From: G963664225 sp964538065
GTDB lineage: Bacteria > Verrucomicrobiota > Verrucomicrobiia > Limisphaerales > UBA1319
Assembly (NCBI GenBank): GCA_964538065.1
Contig: CAZIDG010000031.1
Coordinates: 1 to 43,162 of the forward strand
DNA length: 43,162 nt
Direction of reading: 5' to 3'
Part shown: positions 8,104-16,642 of the stretch, in pieces
How the letters are laid out: every line of letters starts with the position of its first letter
How positions within the stretch are numbered: position 1 is the stretch's first letter
Notes under the pieces: generated by a model
What the model saw: only the letters and a program-made list of their open reading frames with translations
Told to the model about the DNA's origin: nothing
The model's database searches: none
Position numbers and translations under genes: made by a program

Positions 8104-9078
8104 ATGTCCCACGCGTTTCCATGGAAAGCCACTGGTGTTGCCCTGGCCTTGTGGTGTGGGTGCTTTGTGCCCGCCACGACCGGCCTTGCGGAAGACTCCC
8201 ACACGGTGTCCATCAACAAGCAAGAAGGCAAACTGCGCATTGAGATCGATGGTCATTTGTTTTCCGAATATGTCCACCAGGATACGCCCCGCCCCTATCT
8301 TTATCCATTCATCGGCCCAGGGGGACAGGCCTTGACTCGTAATTGGCCCATGAAGGATGCCCTGGACGAGGAACATGACCACCCGCATCACAAGTCGTTC
8401 TGGTTTACCCATGGCGCTGTGAACGGAATCGATTTCTGGGCAGATGGTCCTGACAAGGGGAAGATTGTGCATCAAAAATTCACGAACATCGAGTCTGGTG
8501 GCAAACAAGGCGTGATTGAATCTGAAGACAAGTGGCTGGCTCCCGATGGCAGGCTCATCGCGACGGACCAGCGCGTCCTGCGCATCACGCCCCGTGATCA
8601 TGTGCGGTTGGTGGATTATGAAATCACCCTCAAGGCCTCTGAGGGGGATCTGGTACTTGGGGACACCAAGGAAGGCAGCATGGGCATTCGTCTGGCCGAA
8701 ACCATGCGCCTTAAAGGCAAAGTGGGTAAAGGCCACATCGTCAACAGCGAAGGCATCCAAGATGGCGAAACCTGGGGCAAACGAGCCAATTGGTGTGATT
8801 ATTATGGGCCAGTCGATGGTGTTACGGTAGGCATCGCCGCCATGGACCATCCCTCCAATCCCCGTCATCCCACTTGGTGGCACGTCCGGGACTACGGTTT
8901 GTTCGCTGCAAACCCGTTTGGCATCCATGATTTTGAGAAAAAGCCTGCCGGGTCAGGCGATATGAAAGTCCCTGCAGGAAAAAGCATTACATTTAAATAC
9001 CGGTTCATTCTGCATCAGGGTAATGCGCTCGAGGCAGGCATTGCCAATCTTTGGAATGAATACTCCCAATCCAAATAA
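8104..9078 (+). CDS. Secreted DUF6807 (PmoA-like) family protein
   Basis: Recognised by its conserved blocks: RPYLYPFIGPGG near the N-terminus, DHPHHKSFWFTHG, VNGIDFW, a central GDTKEGSMGIRLAE, WGKRANWCDYYG, and the late DHPSNPRHPTWWHVRDYG and AANPFG. The family is often labelled 'methane oxygenase PmoA', but it is unrelated in role to the membrane monooxygenase. It is common in Planctomycetes and Verrucomicrobia beside Gfo/Idh/MocA genes, suggesting carbohydrate metabolism. ATG 8104 gives a signal peptide ending GLA-ED; TTG 8053 follows AGGGGA and would add 17 residues. The Gfo/Idh gene lies 43 bp downstream. The exact reaction is unknown. Confidence 0.85.
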   Translation: MSHAFPWKATGVALALWCGCFVPATTGLAEDSHTVSINKQEGKLRIEIDGHLFSEYVHQDTPRPYLYPFIGPGGQALTRNWPMKDALDEEHDHPHHKSFWFTHGAVNGIDFWADGPDKGKIVHQKFTNIESGGKQGVIESEDKWLAPDGRLIATDQRVLRITPRDHVRLVDYEITLKASEGDLVLGDTKEGSMGIRLAETMRLKGKVGKGHIVNSEGIQDGETWGKRANWCDYYGPVDGVTVGIAAMDHPSNPRHPTWWHVRDYGLFAANPFGIHDFEKKPAGSGDMKVPAGKSITFKYRFILHQGNALEAGIANLWNEYSQSK

Positions 9079-9121
9079 ACCATGATTCCATAATCAAGAC
9101 TCTTAACCGATCATATTCATC

Positions 9122-10564
9122 ATGAACACCTTAACACGCCGCAGTTTTTTAAAGAGTTCCCTCCTTGCCTCCGCTTCGTTGGCCTTGCCGGCCAGTTCCT
9201 GGGCAGAGGTCGCCGGTGCCAACAACGATATCCGTGTCGCCGTCGTTGGCTTTAACGGTCAGGGAGGCAGCCACATTAGCGCCCTTTCCAAAATCAAAGG
9301 GGTGCGAATCGTGGCCTTGTGCGATGCAGATAAGGATGTGCTCGCCAAAGGGGTGGGCCAACTCGACAAACAAGGCATCAAGGTACAAGCCTACCAGGAC
9401 GTCCGAAAACTGCTGGAAAACGGCGAAATTGACGCCATCAGCACTGCCACGCCCAACCATTGGCATGCCCTGATCTCCATCTGGGCGTGTCAGGCAGGCA
9501 AGGATGTCTATGTCGAAAAACCGGTTTCCCACAACGTCTGGGAAGGTCGGCAAATCGTCGAAGCCGCGCGCAAATACAACCGGATCGTCCAGACAGGCAC
9601 GCAGTGCCGTTCCACGGCCGGCATGCGCGAAATGATGCAATACATACACGATGGCAAACTGGGTAAAGTGAATATTGCGCGTGGCCTCTGCTACAAACGC
9701 CGTGCCAGCATTGGAAAGACTGAGGGGCCCCAACCCGTACCTGCGTCAGTCGATTATGATCTTTGGACCGGTCCGGCCCCACTTGAGCCTCTTCGCAGGA
9801 AGAAACTTCACTATGATTGGCATTGGGTCTGGCCCACAGGATGCGGTGACCTTGGCAACCAGGGCATCCACCAAATGGACCTCGCGCGGTGGGCACTCGA
9901 GGTGGATGAGCTTTCTCCACGCATTTTCAGCCTCGGCGGACGCCTGGGATACGAAGATGATGGCACCACACCCAATACGCAGATTGTCTATCACGATTAC
10001 GGCAAGGCCCAGCTAATCTTTGAAGTCCGCGGCCTGCCTGAAAAGACGGGCTCGAACAAAATGGGCGAATATAAGGGGGCCAGCATCGGCCTCATCGTTC
10101 ATTGTGAACATGGGTACATGGTCATCACCTCCTACTCGAGTGGGACCGCCTATGACAAGGGAGGCAAGGAAATCTGCAAGTTCGACGGTGGCGGCAATCA
10201 TCATGAGAACTGGATCAAGGCCATTCGCAGCCGAAAATATTCGGATCTTAATGCCGACATCCTTGAGGGCCATCTTTCCAGCGCCCTTTGCCATACGGGG
10301 AACATATCCTACCGCCTTGGCAAACAAGCCAAACCTGGCGAAATCCGCGAGACCATCAAGGCCGATCCCGATGCCTTGGAGGCCTGCGAACGGATGTTCG
10401 AGCATCTCAAGGTTAATGACGTGGATCTGGAGAAAACCCCACTGTCACTTGGCGTGTACCTCCGCATGAATCCTCAAGCCGAGCGATTCATTGGCAACGA
10501 TCAGGCCAACACCATGCTGGCTCGCGAATATCGTCGTCCTTACATCGTCCCTGACAAGGTCTAA
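9122..10564 (+). CDS. Tat-exported Gfo/Idh/MocA family oxidoreductase
   Basis: The N-terminus has a twin-arginine signal (R6-R7-S-F-L-K) and an alanine-rich hydrophobic region ending near SSWA, so the folded, cofactor-loaded enzyme is probably exported. A Rossmann fold follows (VAVVGFNGQGGSHI), then the family signature EKPVSHN and a C-terminal substrate domain with GCGDLGNQGIHQMDLARW. Members oxidise or reduce sugars and polyols with NAD(P). Its partner is the secreted DUF6807 protein upstream. At 480 residues it is long for the superfamily but usual for the Tat-bearing PVC type. A strong terminator follows. Confidence 0.92.
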   Translation: MNTLTRRSFLKSSLLASASLALPASSWAEVAGANNDIRVAVVGFNGQGGSHISALSKIKGVRIVALCDADKDVLAKGVGQLDKQGIKVQAYQDVRKLLENGEIDAISTATPNHWHALISIWACQAGKDVYVEKPVSHNVWEGRQIVEAARKYNRIVQTGTQCRSTAGMREMMQYIHDGKLGKVNIARGLCYKRRASIGKTEGPQPVPASVDYDLWTGPAPLEPLRRKKLHYDWHWVWPTGCGDLGNQGIHQMDLARWALEVDELSPRIFSLGGRLGYEDDGTTPNTQIVYHDYGKAQLIFEVRGLPEKTGSNKMGEYKGASIGLIVHCEHGYMVITSYSSGTAYDKGGKEICKFDGGGNHHENWIKAIRSRKYSDLNADILEGHLSSALCHTGNISYRLGKQAKPGEIRETIKADPDALEACERMFEHLKVNDVDLEKTPLSLGVYLRMNPQAERFIGNDQANTMLAREYRRPYIVPDKV

Positions 10565-10586
10565 ACTCGACCAGCAACACAACAGG

Positions 10587-10631
10587 CAACAACCTCTCTT
10601 CGTTCTCTCCCGAAGGGAGGTTGTTGTTTTT
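10587..10631 (+). terminator. Strong rho-independent terminator
   Basis: A 16-bp stem (10587-10602 with 10611-10626, one T-G wobble) closes an 8-nt pyrimidine loop and is followed by five T residues. It lies 22 bp after the Gfo/Idh stop and ends the DUF6807-oxidoreductase unit. Confidence 0.9.
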
Positions 10632-10799
10632 CTCGTTGTATTGTACGAGCAAAGAGGCTAGTCATTACTCAAGCCCTTTCACTCGCATTGTAAGATGCCA
10701 ATGCACAATGATTTGCCGTGTGGCCGATCATGCTGTCCGACAAACATGACGGACAAGGATAATGAATAAGCGAGTCCTTGGGCTGAAGGATACCGAAGC

Positions 10800-11996
10800 A
10801 TGAATAAACCATTCGTCACACTTCTGCCAGGACTTGCCCTTCTGGCTGCCACGTCAATCCAAGCCGCACCACTCCCCCCGGAGCAATTACAGCTCAGGGT
10901 CGTTCTCAATGTCGGGGCTGATTTGAATCTGGCCAATAGTTCCACATTCAATCCGCGTTATTTTGATGGATATTGTTACGTCAACCAGGTCAACGCGGGC
11001 AACAAGGGCATCGCACGGTATGCATCCGGATCGAACATGCCGGATTTTGTCGTCAATAATAGCAGCACGGTGGAACATCGTATGGTGGCCCCCTTCCGCG
11101 GAGCGCTGAGCAAAACTTACATTTTTGGAAGTGGCGGGGCAGGCACAGCCACTTTCTCGAGATATAATTTTGATGGAAGCAACCGGGTGGACGTAGCAGT
11201 TCCCGGCGACCAGCAAACCGAAGGTTTCGACTGGGTCGATGAGGACACCATCATCTATGCGAGCTATAAATCAGGAAACCGGACACTGCTGTTCCTGGCG
11301 GACGTGGTTGCGGAGCCCTTTGCAGTCACTCCAAACACCAGTTTGGGGCCTGACGGCTATGTAGCCACCAGCGCCAGCACCCGCATTCGCAATGTGCGTG
11401 TGGGTGATGTGTATAAGAACTACGCCTATTACGGCGACGCCGGTCAGAACGACAGCCCGAACTTCTTTGCCTTAAATCTCACCACTGGCGAGGAAACCTT
11501 GCTGGGCAATGCAGGCCAGTTGTCGGGATCGGGAAGCTTCGGCGTGTGGACAGTGCTGGAACGGGGTGGTTATCTCTATGTGCAGACCACAGATAATGGC
11601 ATCCAGATCTATAATATGACCAGTGCCACCACTCTTGGTTCCTTGTTCGCGGAATATTCCAGGTACGACCTGGACGCCATCACCGGCTACACCGGCCAGC
11701 ATTATGGCCTGGATGTGTCAACAGACGGAGCCACTCTGATGCTCGGTTCAGGTCAAGGGCAGGTGTTTGAATTCGGGGCTCCCGTCCTGCATATCACCCG
11801 TACCAATACAGAAGCCGTTCTCTCCTGGCCCAGCTCGGTCACGGCGGTGGTAGTCCAATCCTCCAGCAGCCTATCACCGGCTGCGTTCACTGACCTGGAT
11901 CCTCAGCCTGAGGTTGTCGCGGTCGACAAGGCAAACACAGTCAATGTGTCCATTGGAGCCAACAACAGCCTCTTTCGCCTGCGCCGATCCTATTGA
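10800..11996 (+). CDS. Secreted propeller-like protein with verrucomicrobial C-terminal domain
   Basis: The protein has a clear signal peptide (MNKPFVTLLPGLALLAATSIQA, written here in full length of 22 residues as positions 1-22: basic start, hydrophobic core, IQA end). Residues about 40-330 show recurring strand pairs (for example YASGSNMPDFVV, FALNLTTGEETLLG, IQIYNMTSATTLG) like an irregular beta-propeller. The last ~70 residues (VLSWPSS, VQSSSSLSPAAFTDL, LFRLRR) match the FxLR-type terminal domain common on secreted Verrucomicrobiota proteins. ATG 10800 is preceded by AAGGAT. The function and ligand are unknown. It stands alone between two hairpins. Confidence 0.78.
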   Translation: MNKPFVTLLPGLALLAATSIQAAPLPPEQLQLRVVLNVGADLNLANSSTFNPRYFDGYCYVNQVNAGNKGIARYASGSNMPDFVVNNSSTVEHRMVAPFRGALSKTYIFGSGGAGTATFSRYNFDGSNRVDVAVPGDQQTEGFDWVDEDTIIYASYKSGNRTLLFLADVVAEPFAVTPNTSLGPDGYVATSASTRIRNVRVGDVYKNYAYYGDAGQNDSPNFFALNLTTGEETLLGNAGQLSGSGSFGVWTVLERGGYLYVQTTDNGIQIYNMTSATTLGSLFAEYSRYDLDAITGYTGQHYGLDVSTDGATLMLGSGQGQVFEFGAPVLHITRTNTEAVLSWPSSVTAVVVQSSSSLSPAAFTDLDPQPEVVAVDKANTVNVSIGANNSLFRLRRSY

Positions 11997-12080
11997 AACG
12001 CCGTAAGAATCATTCTCACCCTGGCCAATGAACCTCTGAAGTTTTTTCATCCCCCAGGGTTGTGTTGAAATTGTTGACAA

Positions 12081-12116
12081 TGAGGAGTGGCCAATCAAAG
12101 GGCTACTCCTCACTTT
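12081..12116 (+). terminator. Hairpin, probable weak terminator
   Basis: A 12-bp stem (12081-12092 with 12101-12112, one wobble pair) with an 8-nt loop lies 84 bp after the secreted-protein gene. Only a short T run (CTTTATCT) follows, so termination may be partial. Confidence 0.45.
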
Positions 12117-12186
12117 ATCTAATAGTGGCCCCATATAAATATCGGAGCCATTCGCCTTGAGCAGTTCACCCCATCCGCCACATTTC

Positions 12187-12993
12187 ATGCGTATTTATCG
12201 ATTTTGGTCCAAAATTGAGGGCATTATTGACGTTGACGGCAAGACTCAACGCACGATCTGCCATGGTGGTTCCAATGAATCCATTGAAGCCGCGATTGCA
12301 TCAGCTCAGAACCGGCTGGAACGCATTCAAAGGCATGTTCACGGCGAACCTCTCCCGTCTGGCGATTACGAAGTCGAAATCCGCGAGGAAATCACCCACC
12401 TGATCGACACGCGAAACATCGTCACACGGAATCGCTACGGAGCAGAGGTATTGAATTCGACCAGCTTGATGTTCATGGATATTGATCAACCCAGACTCCG
12501 ATTATGGGAGTGGCTTTTCCCTCCACGAAGCACCAACGACAAACAAAAACGCATTGTGAGCATGGTGAAAGGCCTGTCCATGTGTCCCGAGTACCGTGGC
12601 TTGATTTTCCGGGTCTATATGACCCATAGTGGTGTGAGAGTCCTGGTCACAGGAAAGGAATTCGACCCCAAGGACACAACGACCCACAAAATGATGTCCC
12701 GGTTTCACGGTGATCCTCTCTATATCGCCCTGTGTCACAGACAAGGATGTTTTAGGGCACGATTGACCCCCAAACCATTTCGAATGAAACAATCAGGCTT
12801 CCGCGTGCATTTTCCCCGTGAAACGCAGGAGGAGGAAACGGCCCAGCAAGAATGGGTGACCTCGTATAATTCACGCCGCCAAGCCTATGCCACGTGCCAT
12901 TTTCTGACAGCCTTGGGTGGGGACAGTACAAACGCACTCATTCAATACCACGATCAAACCACCGGAGCATTCTCCTCCCTGCCCCTGGCATAA
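12187..12993 (+). CDS. Conserved protein of unknown function, possibly primase-fold related
   Basis: This resembles a bacterial conserved family beginning MRIYRFW, so ATG 12187 is chosen over the upstream in-frame TTG 12157. Visible blocks are a long helix at 35-55, RNRYGAEVLN, a hydrophobic strand ending in FMDID (residues 96-100), FRVYMTHSGVRVLVTG with a following FDP (about 141-161), CFRARLTPKP, and a C-terminal ATCHFLTALG. The DxD after a hydrophobic strand and the later strand with His-Ser-Gly recall archaeo-eukaryotic primase or PrimPol folds, but this is a weak inference. No signal peptide is present. It lies alone before a 1-kb gene-poor stretch. Confidence 0.72.
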   Translation: MRIYRFWSKIEGIIDVDGKTQRTICHGGSNESIEAAIASAQNRLERIQRHVHGEPLPSGDYEVEIREEITHLIDTRNIVTRNRYGAEVLNSTSLMFMDIDQPRLRLWEWLFPPRSTNDKQKRIVSMVKGLSMCPEYRGLIFRVYMTHSGVRVLVTGKEFDPKDTTTHKMMSRFHGDPLYIALCHRQGCFRARLTPKPFRMKQSGFRVHFPRETQEEETAQQEWVTSYNSRRQAYATCHFLTALGGDSTNALIQYHDQTTGAFSSLPLA

Positions 12994-13684
12994 GAAAGCT
13001 CCCGGGCATCAAGGGAAACCCTGAACGGATTTCGATCTGTTATTGTTGGAACCTGAAACCTGCCATTCAGATCCCCTCATTCAAAAGAGACGATTGAACC
13101 ACAAGTTGTCCCCTCTGCAGCACAGTCCATTAATCTACAGTGCTTATCACAAGACATGGACCTGCGCTGCACACGGCAATTGCCTGTAATAACACCCCCT
13201 ATATGGCGGTATACATGAGGCCGTGTACCCCTAACCTATACATGCAATATGCATTCACCTTGGGTTTTAAAATGGGGGCTTCGAGCCCTGGAAAAAAAAC
13301 ACAAAGCCGAGGAATCCATTAACCTTCATTAATACTTACATGACATTATATAATATTATCCGTTATTACCAATTGCTATCTCATAACAGACATACCTTGG
13401 AAAGGACCTCTTGAATCCAATACTAATGAGCCAAAGATCATACGCTATAAGGCTCTACGCCTGAATACGCATCATGCTCTTGTTCTGCATGTTATAACCT
13501 GACAGCCTCAAACTATTAAAAAACGTTAAAGCCGATATTCAAAGAACCGATATTCAATATGGTAGGATTTCACTTATTGGATCGAGCAGCAGATGGAATT
13601 GGAACTCTGACGGTTAATATCCATCTTTCGCCGCATCCAACTGTCACAAGAGTATGCTTCGTTTACTGGACTGGGACCGACGTA

Positions 13685-13738
13685 GATTCGCAAGGCGTGG
13701 AGAACTGCAGAGCGAATTGATCGGGACGAAGTCCGCCC
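13685..13738. repeat. 54-bp repeat copy A
   Basis: Aligns without gaps to 17807-17860. It shares TTCGCAAGGC, then after a divergent 15-bp block GCGAATTGA, two variable bases, GGGACGAAGTC, and G.CC. It lies in the gene-poor interval upstream of the sugar-phosphate transferase. Confidence 0.7.
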
Positions 13739-13815
13739 AAGGTCCAGACATGTTATTGATGGCACAGGAAATTGGGACGAAATGACACTATTCCACAAGT
13801 TGCGGGTCTCTTTTT

Positions 13816-13830
13816 TGGACACAGTGTCCA
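13816..13830. promoter_or_regulatory. 15-bp perfect dyad flanked by T tracts, possible operator
   Basis: The sequence TGGACACAGTGTCCA is a perfect palindrome around its central base. Six T residues precede it and five follow it. It could be a repressor or activator site for the EPS locus, or a short hairpin terminator for an upstream transcript. The single-base centre disfavours a stable RNA hairpin with all seven pairs. No known regulator consensus was matched. Confidence 0.35.
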
Positions 13831-14061
13831 TTTTTATGTCATTTTTTTCGTTTTGGCGCTTGACGTTGGCGGGGGATTGTCTTAGTGTGGCCAACGCTGT
13901 GCCTGTCTGTGCGAGGTGGTATCGGCGCATAACGTCGGGGAGAGGGTTGGTTAACCACGGTTATATGCGCGGGAATAAGTACTATGGATACCACCATAAA
14001 AACGAAACAAAGTCTTCTTGGCAGTATAAACTGCCGCTGGCCGGGTATTATAAGGACTTGC

Positions 14062-14814
14062 ATGGAAGTGATTCGCTCAAATTCCTGCACCCGTTCCTGG
14101 CATTCGGCCTATCAATCTGATGCCACCAAGGCGCCGATATTGGAAAGTGTAGAAGCTTCGTCGGCTGTGGGTGCCGTAGATGCCCCGTTTTGGAAACGGG
14201 TTCTTGATCTATTGGTCATACTAGTGGCACTGCCCGTGGGGCTTCCCTTGATGCTCTTGATCGCTCTTTACATCAAGGTCGTGTCTCCTGGTCCTGTGTT
14301 TTTCAAACAAGAGCGGATAGGATTAAGGGGCAAACGCTTTCTCTGCTTGAAATTCCGCAGCATGAAGTACAAAGCGGATACGGGCGTGCATCAGAATCAT
14401 CTCAAAGACCTCATTGCATCCGGCAAGCCGATGGTTAAAATGGATCAGTTTGGTGATTCCCGACTCATACCCTTTGGGGCCTGGCTGCGTTCAAGTGGAT
14501 TGGATGAATTACCGCAATTAATCAATGTCCTGTATGGTGAAATGAGCATGGTGGGTCCTCGTCCATGCACTCCGTTTGAAGCAGAGCAATATTCGCCGTG
14601 GCATCATGAGCGTTTCAGCACCCTGCCGGGTCTGACCGGATTGTGGCAGGTGAGCGGGAAAAACAAGACGACTTTTGAGGAAATGATCCGGCTCGACATC
14701 CAGTATGCGCGCACCAAGTCGCCCTGGATGGACCTGAGCATTATGGCCCGCACATTTGGGGTGCTGGTTGGCCAGGTTAATGAAGCCAGACAGAGTCGGA
14801 AAGCAGCAAAGTAG
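14062..14814 (+). CDS. Initiating sugar-phosphate transferase (WbaP/WcaJ-type)
   Basis: A bacterial sugar transferase of the polyprenol-phosphate hexose-1-phosphate type, which starts the EPS repeat unit on undecaprenyl phosphate at the inner membrane. It shows one hydrophobic segment (VLDLLVILVALPVGLPLML), then the catalytic core: SPGPVFFKQERIG, CLKFRSMK, GLDELPQLINVLYGEMSMVGPRP and LPGLTGLWQVSGK. ATG 14062 is preferred because AAGGA lies 5 bp upstream; ATG 13984 is in frame and would add 26 residues. The extra N-terminal transmembrane domain of full WbaP proteins is missing, as in the small monotopic class. It is the first gene of the EPS locus. Confidence 0.92.
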   Translation: MEVIRSNSCTRSWHSAYQSDATKAPILESVEASSAVGAVDAPFWKRVLDLLVILVALPVGLPLMLLIALYIKVVSPGPVFFKQERIGLRGKRFLCLKFRSMKYKADTGVHQNHLKDLIASGKPMVKMDQFGDSRLIPFGAWLRSSGLDELPQLINVLYGEMSMVGPRPCTPFEAEQYSPWHHERFSTLPGLTGLWQVSGKNKTTFEEMIRLDIQYARTKSPWMDLSIMARTFGVLVGQVNEARQSRKAAK

Positions 14815-14838
14815 AATTTTGTTTGGAAAATCGTTCTA

Positions 14839-14909
14839 GGGTTTGGGGTTTAGGTTTGGGGTTTAGGTTTGGGTTTGTAGAATTGGGTTTGGGTTTGGAA
14901 AATTGTTTG
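14839..14909 (+). repeat. G/T-rich tandem repeat resembling telomere-type sequence
   Basis: Two perfect tandem copies of the 13-mer GGGGTTTAGGTTT (14845-14857 and 14858-14870) are flanked by further GGGTTTG units. The run has many G3-G4 tracts on the plus strand and could form G-quadruplexes. It fills the gap between the sugar transferase and the next oxidoreductase gene. Its 7+6 spacing relates it loosely to the heptamer arrays elsewhere in the window. Confidence 0.85.
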
Positions 14910-15002
14910 GTTATTGGGATCGTTCATTGAATAAAGAAAATAACAGCTCCACCTGAAAGATGGAGGGCCGTCATCCATCAAGACAGGGGAAATGGAGGTA
15001 GT

Positions 15003-16094
15003 GTGGGTAAACAACTAAGTGTTGGTGTGGTGGGTTGTGGATATTGGGGTCCCAACCTGATACGCAACTTCAGGTCCTTGCAGGACTGCAACCTGAAACT
15101 GATGTGTGATTTGAGCCAGCAACGGCTCAAGCATCTTCGATCCCTGTATCCAGAGGTCGAAGCTCACACGGAATTTGGGCATCTGCTAAACGGTGCCAAC
15201 CTGGACGCCGTGGTGATCGCCACGTCGGTACGCCATCATTTCGCGATGGCTAAGGCCAGTCTGGAGGCCGGGAAGCATACCTTTATCGAAAAACCCATGG
15301 CCGCGTCGTCCGCCGAGTGTGAAGAGTTGGTGGACATCGCCAAGCGGAATGGTTTGATACTCATGGTCGGGCACACTTTTCTCTATTCGGCCCCCGTCCG
15401 AAAGATCAAGGAGATTGTGGACCGCGGCGATATCGGTGAAATTCAATACATCGCTTCACGGCGTCTCAATCTGGGCCTGTTCCAGAAGGACATCAATGTT
15501 GCATGGGATCTCGCTCCGCATGATATTTCGATCATTCTCTATATCATGGGCGAACCGCCCCTGACGGTGAACTGCCAGGGAACGGCGCATATCACTCCCG
15601 GCATCGAGGATATCACCACCATGTTCCTCAATTTTTCGAAGAACCGGTCGGCGATGATCCACAATAGCTGGCTTGATCCGCGCAAGACCCGTGAGATGAC
15701 CATTGTCGGCAGCCGCCGCATGATTGTCTACGATGACATTTCACCGCTGGAAAAGATCAAGATTTTTGATGCCCGCGTGGAAACGCCTCCTCACTATGAC
15801 ACCTTTGCGGAGTTCCAGTATGCTTATCACTATGGCGACATGTATGTCCCCTATGTGAAGCAGGAGGAACCGCTCAAGACGGAGTGCCAGCATTTCCTGG
15901 ATTGCATTCGCACAGGACGCCAACCTTTGAGCAACGGCCAACAGGGATGGGACCTGGTGAAGATCCTTGAAGCCTCGAGCGCCTCGCTCAAGCAGGGAGG
16001 GATTCCCGTGGCCTTGAATCAGGAATCCAAAACCGTTTCGAGCCACCCGCAAATCTCGGTTGTTGGAGAGCTCGCTGCCGCTTCGGGTCTATGA
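15003..16094 (+). CDS. Gfo/Idh/MocA oxidoreductase, nucleotide-sugar dehydrogenase type (WbpB/WlbA-like)
   Basis: A cytoplasmic NAD(P)-dependent sugar oxidoreductase. The Rossmann motif VGVVGCGYWGPNLIRNF opens the protein; FIEKPMAASSAE is the family EKP motif, and WDLAPHDISIILYIMG lies in the substrate domain. It starts at GTG 15003, preceded by GGAGGT ending 3 bp upstream. The next two genes overlap it and each other by 4 bp and encode an acyltransferase and an aminotransferase. That trio matches WbpB-WbpD-WbpE logic, so it likely makes the 3-keto intermediate for a 3-acetamido sugar. The exact substrate is inferred. Confidence 0.88.
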   Translation: MGKQLSVGVVGCGYWGPNLIRNFRSLQDCNLKLMCDLSQQRLKHLRSLYPEVEAHTEFGHLLNGANLDAVVIATSVRHHFAMAKASLEAGKHTFIEKPMAASSAECEELVDIAKRNGLILMVGHTFLYSAPVRKIKEIVDRGDIGEIQYIASRRLNLGLFQKDINVAWDLAPHDISIILYIMGEPPLTVNCQGTAHITPGIEDITTMFLNFSKNRSAMIHNSWLDPRKTREMTIVGSRRMIVYDDISPLEKIKIFDARVETPPHYDTFAEFQYAYHYGDMYVPYVKQEEPLKTECQHFLDCIRTGRQPLSNGQQGWDLVKILEASSASLKQGGIPVALNQESKTVSSHPQISVVGELAAASGL

Positions 16095-16642
16095 GTCTGC
16101 CCGAGTTTGCCCGGGTGGCCCCGGATGTAAAGTTGGGCCAGGGCGTCCGTATTTTCGCGTTCGTCAACCTGTATGGTTGCGAAATCGGCGATGATACCAA
16201 GGTGGGCACCTTCGTGGAAATCCAGAAGGGAGCCCGCATCGGCAGACGCTGCAAGATCTCCAGCCACACGTTCATCTGTGAAGGTGTGACCATTGAGGAT
16301 GAGGTGTTCATTGGCCACAATGTCACCTTCATCAATGATCTTTTCCCCCGCTCCACCAACTCCAATGGTGCACTGCAGACGGAGGAGGACTGGAAGTGTG
16401 TTCCCACGCTGATCAAGCGAGGGGCCTCCATTGGATCCAGCGCCACGCTGCTCTGTGGCATCACGGTGGGCGAAGGCGCTCTTGTAGGTGCAGGTAGTGT
16501 CGTGACCCACGATGTTCCCCCCTTTGCTGTCGTTGCGGGCAATCCCGCCAAAGTCATCAAAATACTTCCCCGCCCTGAACCCATGTCTTCATGCACCCAT
16601 CATGGTGTCAGAGGTGAACAATCGTCCCCTAATGCAATATGA
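16091..16642 (+). CDS. Left-handed beta-helix N-acyltransferase (WbpD/WlbB-like)
   Basis: Hexapeptide repeats run through most of the protein (for example IGDDTKVGTFVEIQKGARIG, VTIEDEVFIGHNVTF, ITVGEGALVGAGSVV), giving the trimeric acetyltransferase fold that uses acetyl-CoA. GHNVTFIND contains the His-Asn motif near the active site, and the end PFAVVAGNPAKVIK is typical. It starts with an ATGA overlap on the preceding dehydrogenase gene. It likely acetylates the 3-amino group made by the downstream aminotransferase. Confidence 0.92.
   Translation: MSLPEFARVAPDVKLGQGVRIFAFVNLYGCEIGDDTKVGTFVEIQKGARIGRRCKISSHTFICEGVTIEDEVFIGHNVTFINDLFPRSTNSNGALQTEEDWKCVPTLIKRGASIGSSATLLCGITVGEGALVGAGSVVTHDVPPFAVVAGNPAKVIKILPRPEPMSSCTHHGVRGEQSSPNAI

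Larger units (their letters stand above)
12994..14061. other. Gene-poor interval upstream of the EPS locus
   Basis: About 1 kb with only short ORFs lacking ribosome-binding sites or recognisable protein features. It holds an 11-bp direct repeat of CCGATATTCAA (13532-13542 and 13547-13557), repeat copy A (13685-13738), a 15-bp dyad between T runs (13816-13830), and a weak promoter-like pair TTGACG/TAGTGT with 17-bp spacing (13860-13888). The right end probably contains the promoter and leader of the EPS locus. The left part is AT-rich and otherwise featureless. Confidence 0.6.

Noticed and set aside
10735..10763. GATAAT box and small inverted repeat upstream of the 10800 gene considered as a promoter
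   Set aside because: A good -10-like box but no -35 box at 16-18 bp spacing.
13276..13288. GGGCT/AGCCC hairpin considered as a terminator
   Set aside because: Five-bp stem followed by A residues on the plus strand and only a weak T run on the minus strand.
13140..13322. 60-residue plus-strand ORF
   Set aside because: No ribosome-binding site, odd composition and no neighbour support.
13574..13930. 118-residue minus-strand ORF in the gene-poor interval
   Set aside because: No recognisable protein features; it runs through repeat copy A and the dyad, so it is more likely chance or a decayed remnant.
13782..14120. 112-residue plus-strand ORF upstream of and overlapping the sugar transferase
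   Set aside because: It lies in another frame over the real gene start, has no family features, and has no convincing ribosome-binding site.
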